A stretch of DNA of 64,000 nucleotides from the NCBI RefSeq assembly GCF_037392515.1, contig NC_090290.1, positions 36,295,253-36,359,252 on the forward strand, in the 5' to 3' direction. The notes beneath the pieces were generated by a model that was not told where the DNA came from, did not search any database, and saw only the letters and a program-made list of their open reading frames with translations. This DNA comes from Haliotis asinina (lineage: Eukaryota; Mollusca; Gastropoda; Lepetellida; Haliotidae). Both the position numbers and the translations under genes were made by a program. How positions within the stretch are numbered: the stretch's first letter is position 1; the number at the start of each line of letters is the position of its first letter. Below, one piece after another: positions 59,251 to 64,000 of this stretch.

Positions 59251-60009
59251 CCCTGTTCTCGACTTTATGCGAACTGCCACCCTCACCACACAGCCAACAC
59301 ACTGTGATATTTGGAGGATCGATACAAAGGTGAGAAACTGACACCTTTGGTGACATCGTTTAGAGGCAGAACATTAAACAACAGGCGGACAGGCCCTGTC
59401 ATTCCACGATATCATCAGGGACTCATTCATTGATACATACCGCCAACACTAGAACAAGGGATGAGATCCGTGACGTGTACGACAGGATCAGGATCAGCAT
59501 TTAACGCTAAGCTGGCCAAATCTTTGGTTGTCATAATACAACAAAATCACCGAGATATTTTTCAGTCGCCAGGCGTGTGCAGTGCGCCTATCCTTTTCTG
59601 TCTCGCTATAATCAACGCCAATGCTGGTCACACCCAATATTGGCACTGTTGATAGTTGCGTTGAAACACCTCTCTCTTAGAGGACATTCCCATGTGACCT
59701 GTTGCAATGTGTGGATTTAGTCAGTAAATAGGTTATCAAAAACATTAGACGGATCATTAGATAGAATGTTTAGACGGATCACCAGATAGAATGTATTCAT
59801 TTTAAATAACATTTACAAAAACTTTCCCTTTGGCGTATATAAAAGTTATCTGGTAGAACTATTGTTTTCTCAAAATCAGTGTTGTCATAGATGGCGCAAC
59901 GTTGATAAAGCATTTTGTGTAGTACATTACATTTGCATGTCATGACACTCGGTTTCCTTCCTCTGACATTTACATATGCATGGACATATTTGTCTTCACT
60001 TATTAAAAA
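59251..60009. other. Intergenic stretch, no gene recognised
   Basis: A short direct repeat (about 24 bp, with agacggatca) occurs at 59748-59792. A 91-residue minus frame (59797-60072) has no motif. Confidence 0.45.
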
Positions 60010-60175
60010 CATGCTTACCTTGGTTAAAGAATAGCATGCCTTAGTACATAGGCCTTCGATCGACTGACTCAACCCTACATACCGATGAAAATATGCTTAC
60101 CTTGGTTCAAGAATTGGTATGCCTTCGGTATTTTAAATGTAGGTCTTCGATCGACAGGCTGAGTCCTAAACACTG
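60010..60175 (+). repeat. Diverged 82-bp tandem duplication
   Basis: Two copies each run from atgcttaccttggtt through catgcctt or tatgcctt to cttcgatcgac. Confidence 0.75.
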
Positions 60176-60652
60176 TGTTGCCGCCTTGACAAATTACAGA
60201 AACTGGGAACACTAATCTGGAGCTAATCTCTGTGGGTCAGTGGTAGAGTTCGACCTAGACGCCAGCAGGTTTGCATTAGGTAACGACTCGGGGATATTTG
60301 ATCACATTACGATACTACTGATACGGGTACAATGCCTACGGTATTGATTTGGCTGGTAACGTCATGGCCTACACCTGACAAGGGACAGAAATCAGGAATG
60401 CTATGCCCCAAATGATGTGAATGACTGCGTGGGTACGACGCACAGATCAGTTTAAGCTTTAATCATACAAAGAAAGGGGACCAAAGTGATTTGTCACCCT
60501 CTATTGGAAAGGAAAGTATCTGATTGCGTGCGTTACTGTGCGGCGAGGTGAATTCGTTTGGAACTTTACCCACAACGTTAGTTTAGTCATAAACAACACG
60601 GTCAAGTATTGATCAGTATATTTGTACACCGCGCTACAACAATACTCGTAGT
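60176..60652. other. Intergenic stretch, nothing recognised
   Basis: A tgggtcagtggtagag motif near 60232 resembles a tRNA A box, but no B box follows. Confidence 0.45.
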
Positions 60653-60916
60653 GTGAGTGAGTGAGTTTAGATGAACGTCGCTCTCGGCAATATTCCAGCC
60701 ATATGGCGGCGGTCTGTAAATGATCGAATCCGGACCGGACGATCCAGTGAACAACAGCATGAGCATCGACCTACGCAATTTGGCACCGACGGCATGTGTG
60801 AACCAAGTCAGCGAGCCTGACTGCGCAATCCCGTTAGTCGTCTCTTACGACGAGCATAGTCGTATGGCAAGCATGTGCTGCTGGAGACCTATTCTACCCC
60901 GGGACCTTCAAGGGTC
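60653..60916 (-). mobile_element. SINE-A, near full length
   Basis: All blocks are present, with several substitutions in the tail region (gtttagatgaacgtcgctct). A further small head fragment (about 60948-60992, gaaggttaattctaaccc) follows. Confidence 0.88.
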
Positions 60917-61177
60917 TTTTATTTTGGAAGTTCAACACATTTGGAAGAAACAACATGGGTTATTGAAGGTTAATTCTAACCCGTATCTTCACGGATAATA
61001 CTGATAAGGAAGACATTGTGTGGACATTAATGCTTTTTCTTTTACCTGAACGTTAGGAGTTTCGTTGGGTTCGTCGATTTGATAGTCATATATAAACTGA
61101 CCATGGTCAGGTCATTTAACCATAAGATGAATGCAAACATTTTGTGCTTAATGGGCACTTTAACCGAAAAAGACGGG

Positions 61178-61470
61178 TTGTTGATTGCCAACAACTGAAA
61201 GTTGATCACCATACCAAGAACGATGGGGACATACAGTGCTTTTGCAACCTTCATGGGCCCTAACTGGATTTACACCACCTTGGCGGCCACTGGCGATTGT
61301 ACGAAATACGCAATATCCAAATTTTCAAGAACAAATACTACGTTTTACAAATTTTGTGACATTAAATTTGACTTTGGAGGCTTTGGGACTTACGTAACCC
61401 TCTCAGGAGGACAATAATATTAAGATACTTTAACCTCTTTCGAAGATACAGCTTCTAGGCATGACTTGTG
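61178..61470 (-). mobile_element. SINE-B, 5' two-thirds
   Basis: Blocks gattgccaacaactgaaag, ccctaactggatttacacca, ccctctcaggaggacaataa and tttcgaagatacagct are readable. Its head end lies within the tandem duplication that follows. Confidence 0.75.
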
Positions 61471-61790
61471 GGTAGAAGTGGTGTAAGAGGGGCTATCAGA
61501 CAGCTTTGAGCCTAAAGGTCATCTGATATGTACATGATCAAAATAAATGTATGATAGTGTTGAATGGTTTATATTATTAAATTTGACTTTGGAGGCTTTG
61601 GGACTTACGTAACCCTCTCAGGAGGACAATAATATTAAGATACTTTAACCTCTTTCGAAGATACAGCTTCTAGGCATGACTTGTGGGTAGAAGTGGTGTA
61701 AGAGGGGCTATCAGACAGCTTTGAGCCTAAAGGTCATCTGATATGTACATGATCAAAATAAATATATGATAGTGTTGAATGGTTTATATT
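61361..61790 (+). repeat. Recent 215-bp tandem duplication
   Basis: Copies 61361-61575 and 61576-61790 differ, by eye, at one base (aaataaatgtatg against aaataaatatatg). The unit contains the SINE-B head end plus about 115 bp of flank, so it arose after that SINE had inserted. Confidence 0.95.
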
Positions 61791-62356
61791 ATTCACATAA
61801 ACATAATATTGACAATGAAGAGTGATTGACAGCTGTACCCAATAACACTCAGTACTCGTTTTGCTGTTCAGCGCCCTTCATCGTACTTCACCGGGTGGCC
61901 TCGGGGACCAAAAACGTTTATGGCTGCTCTGTCTATTTCTGTGTCGATATGGGTATACGCCATAAGATGCCACGTGATCAGAAACAAGCTCCGTGTGCAT
62001 GTCACTATAACGTTTATGTGAATGATATAAGCAATGCTTCAATATGACACAGTTGCCTTTTTTATCGATATCATGCACATATTTAGGCTCAAATCCTTTT
62101 GATGGCCCTTTGAGGGCTTTTGAGTAAACCTGATCATTCTAATTTAGTAAATACTATTTTCCTGTTATGAATCATGATGGTGTTTACCTTACGGAATGTT
62201 GTTCTTCTAATGCTCCCGGTGAGTCTTTTATACCACACGATTACATTAATTATTTCAATTGTACCATTGTGTAACTGGAATCTTCTACGCACTCACAGGC
62301 CGATCTCGATAATTGTAATTGCAATTGTAATAGTACGGTAACTGTGCTTCTTCAGA
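61791..62356. other. Intergenic stretch, no gene recognised
   Basis: Short frames only. Confidence 0.45.
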
Positions 62357-62572
62357 GTGAGTGAGTGGGTTTAGTTTAAGGCCGCACTCAGCAATATTCC
62401 AGCTATGTGGCGGCGGTTTGTTAATAATCGAGCCTGGACCAGACAATCCAGTGATTAACAACATGAACATCGATCTGCACACTTGGAAACCGCTGACATC
62501 TGTCAACCATGTCAGTGAACCTGACCACCCAATCCCGTTAGTTGCCTCTTATGACAAGCCGCCTTTTATGGC
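62357..62572 (-). mobile_element. SINE-A, 5'-truncated
   Basis: Full tail and body, ending at the second head motif (gccttttatggc). Confidence 0.88.
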
Positions 62573-62625
62573 GTACTCGTTCAGAACGATCAGCAGGAAG
62601 ACGCATGCCCACATCCGTATGGTCA

Positions 62626-62869
62626 GTAGCTGTAGCCTCAAAAGGGGTTAAAGTATCATAAATACAGGATACGTAAGTCCCATAAGTTTAAAAATAGAAC
62701 TTATAAGCTTACTGTAGTATCTGTTATTTTATTTTCTGTTATTTTAAGTTTCGGCTACATTTTTCTGGTTATTTGACAAGACATATATTTACTGTGTATG
62801 TAAAACCTTTCTTGTCACTATATGGCTGAAATATTGCCAGGTGACCTTAGATTTTAACTTACTCACTCA
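62626..62869 (+). mobile_element. SINE-B, internally deleted
   Basis: The head gtagctgtagcctcaaaagg and tail atatggctgaaatattgcc are present. The ccagctagggtcc block and most of the middle are missing. Confidence 0.68.
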
Positions 62870-63040
62870 TCACGTGTTTATGGTGAGAGGTAACAAGAGA
62901 CCGCGAGTTGTAAAAGCCATGGTGGAATGCATATGCTTGCCAGCTTATACTTTGGGATGTAATGTATGAACAGGAGAAGAAAACTGTGTAAATGTTAGCA
63001 TGAATGCGACAATATAATTTAACATTATTTTGTAACGAAA

Positions 63041-63177
63041 TGAGTGAGTGAGTGAGTGAGTGAGTGTAAAGTCACATCGGTAATATTGCAGCCATATCGT
63101 GACTATAATAACATATACTTTGATAATAGTTTTTCCGTAAAATCTGTCGACAAAGGACAGTAAAGCAACTGAGTTAA
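63041..63177 (-). mobile_element. SINE-B 3'-tail fragment
   Basis: (GTGA)6, then gtcacatcggtaatattgca, gccatatcgtgac and gacaaaggacagtaaagc. Confidence 0.75.
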
Positions 63178-63375
63178 GGAAGGCAGAAAAGGCTAACATG
63201 TAAGCGTTAAAGCATTTATTAAATGCAGGATAATATACTTTTCAAATAAGTAGGGTAACTGTACATTCAATGTACGATTGTCGAAATTTTGAGATATATG
63301 GGATTGAATCACTGTTGATGCAATAATAATGGATGTTTTGAGAATGCATCACCACATGGATTTCATTCAAAGCAA

Positions 63376-63415
63376 AGAATATTGCTGAGTGCGACGTAAA
63401 ACTAAACTCACTAAA
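63376..63415 (+). mobile_element. SINE-A 3'-tail fragment
   Basis: gaatattgctgagtgcgacg, then taaaactaaactcac. Confidence 0.65.
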
Positions 63416-63814
63416 ACTCTAAGCAAAGATGTTTGTTCAGTTACCCCCCTTGTTAGGTGACTGAAGCATGGCATGATAATTTCAGGTTTACAGTTTTAAG
63501 TCTGTAGTGTGTGATTTGACCATGAAAACCATGACCCTGCATAGATGCAAGAAAGTTATCGGGAAAAATGGTCTACAATGATTTAACGACCTACCTGAAA
63601 AACGTCAAGATTCATAATGACACCCCATGCACGTGTAGGAGGCTCCTACGTTGTAAACGTGCTTCCCATGCATTGTGTTTGCATGTGGTGATAACGTGAA
63701 ATGATGCTGCATACACAAGATGAATGTCATTGTAACGTTCCTCAGTGGGTTTTCTTTCTACCAGACTTTAAAGTTCAGGTTCCCCTACTTCTTTTTAAGA
63801 GACTACAATATTAA
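63416..63814. other. Intergenic stretch, nothing recognised
   Basis: No gene or repeat was seen. Confidence 0.45.
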
Positions 63815-63940
63815 AACTGGACTACAGGTTACCAATAACCGAAGGTAGATCATCATACTAGGGACTCACAATACCATTGCTGCCTGCATGGATTCTGGCT
63901 GGATTTACACCATTTCTTCAGATGTTGGTAATTTCTGTAC
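63815..63940 (-). mobile_element. SINE-B middle fragment
   Basis: caataaccgaaggtagatca, catactagggactcaca and ctggctggatttacaccatt match the middle of 32600-33085. Confidence 0.7.
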
Positions 63941-64000
63941 AGTTTCGCCATATGTTAAAGGAAAACATATACTACGGTTTAGGTAATGACAGAATTTCGA

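Noticed and set aside
60226-60300. tRNA-like gene starting tgggtcagtggtagag
   Set aside because: No B box and no cloverleaf could be drawn.

Overview
The window looks like nuclear DNA of a mollusc, most likely an abalone (Haliotis) or another vetigastropod. The main reason is a roughly 265-bp SINE with an (ACTC)n tail, present in more than twenty copies, which I recall from abalone genomes; that recollection was not checked. Other support is AT-rich, gene-poor sequence with many DNA-transposon and LINE relics, and a single-coding-exon receptor of the kind common in lophotrochozoans. There are no operons, rRNA genes or CRISPR arrays, and no intact tRNA gene that I can support.

Two host genes stand out. 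A rhodopsin-class GPCR (24522-25607, plus) has its coding region in one exon, preceded by a splice acceptor and followed by an ATTAAA signal. A 328-residue protein (57086-58072, minus) has seven copies of a basic repeat at a 36-residue period, a poly(A) signal at 56943-56948 and a probable splice acceptor upstream. I cannot name the second.

The rest is mostly mobile DNA. The left edge (1-3391, minus) is a LINE of the CR1/L2/Jockey superclade. Its ORF1 carries a viral-type 2A peptide, and its ORF2 is split by a SINE. Other LINE pieces lie at 15026-15440, 33200-34920 and 47290-48110; the last two are one I/Nimbus-like RNase H family. Tc1/mariner transposase relics lie at 13225-13830 and 52960-54035. 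A decayed transposase-like region I cannot assign fills 50928-52700. Non-autonomous elements include a TTAA-flanked one (23131-23903), one with an 8-bp target duplication (54940-55154) and a 1.1-kb foldback (41311-42407). A short Penelope-like end carries a hammerhead-like core (7791-7963).

I use local names for the SINEs. SINE-A is the abundant 265-bp family, possibly MetaSINE-like. SINE-B is about 490 bp. SINE-C is tRNA-derived with clear A and B boxes. SINE-D has a tRNA-Leu/Ser-like head. A, B and C share a 3' end running into (ACTC)n, and the LINE piece at 15026-15440 ends in the same repeat, so it may be the machinery that copied them. SINE strands are given head to (ACTC)n tail. Two large tandem arrays are notable. 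One is a 61/62-bp minisatellite (37645-39475) with all three minus-strand frames open over long stretches. The other is a 28-bp array (25683-26101) that grew inside a SINE-A copy.
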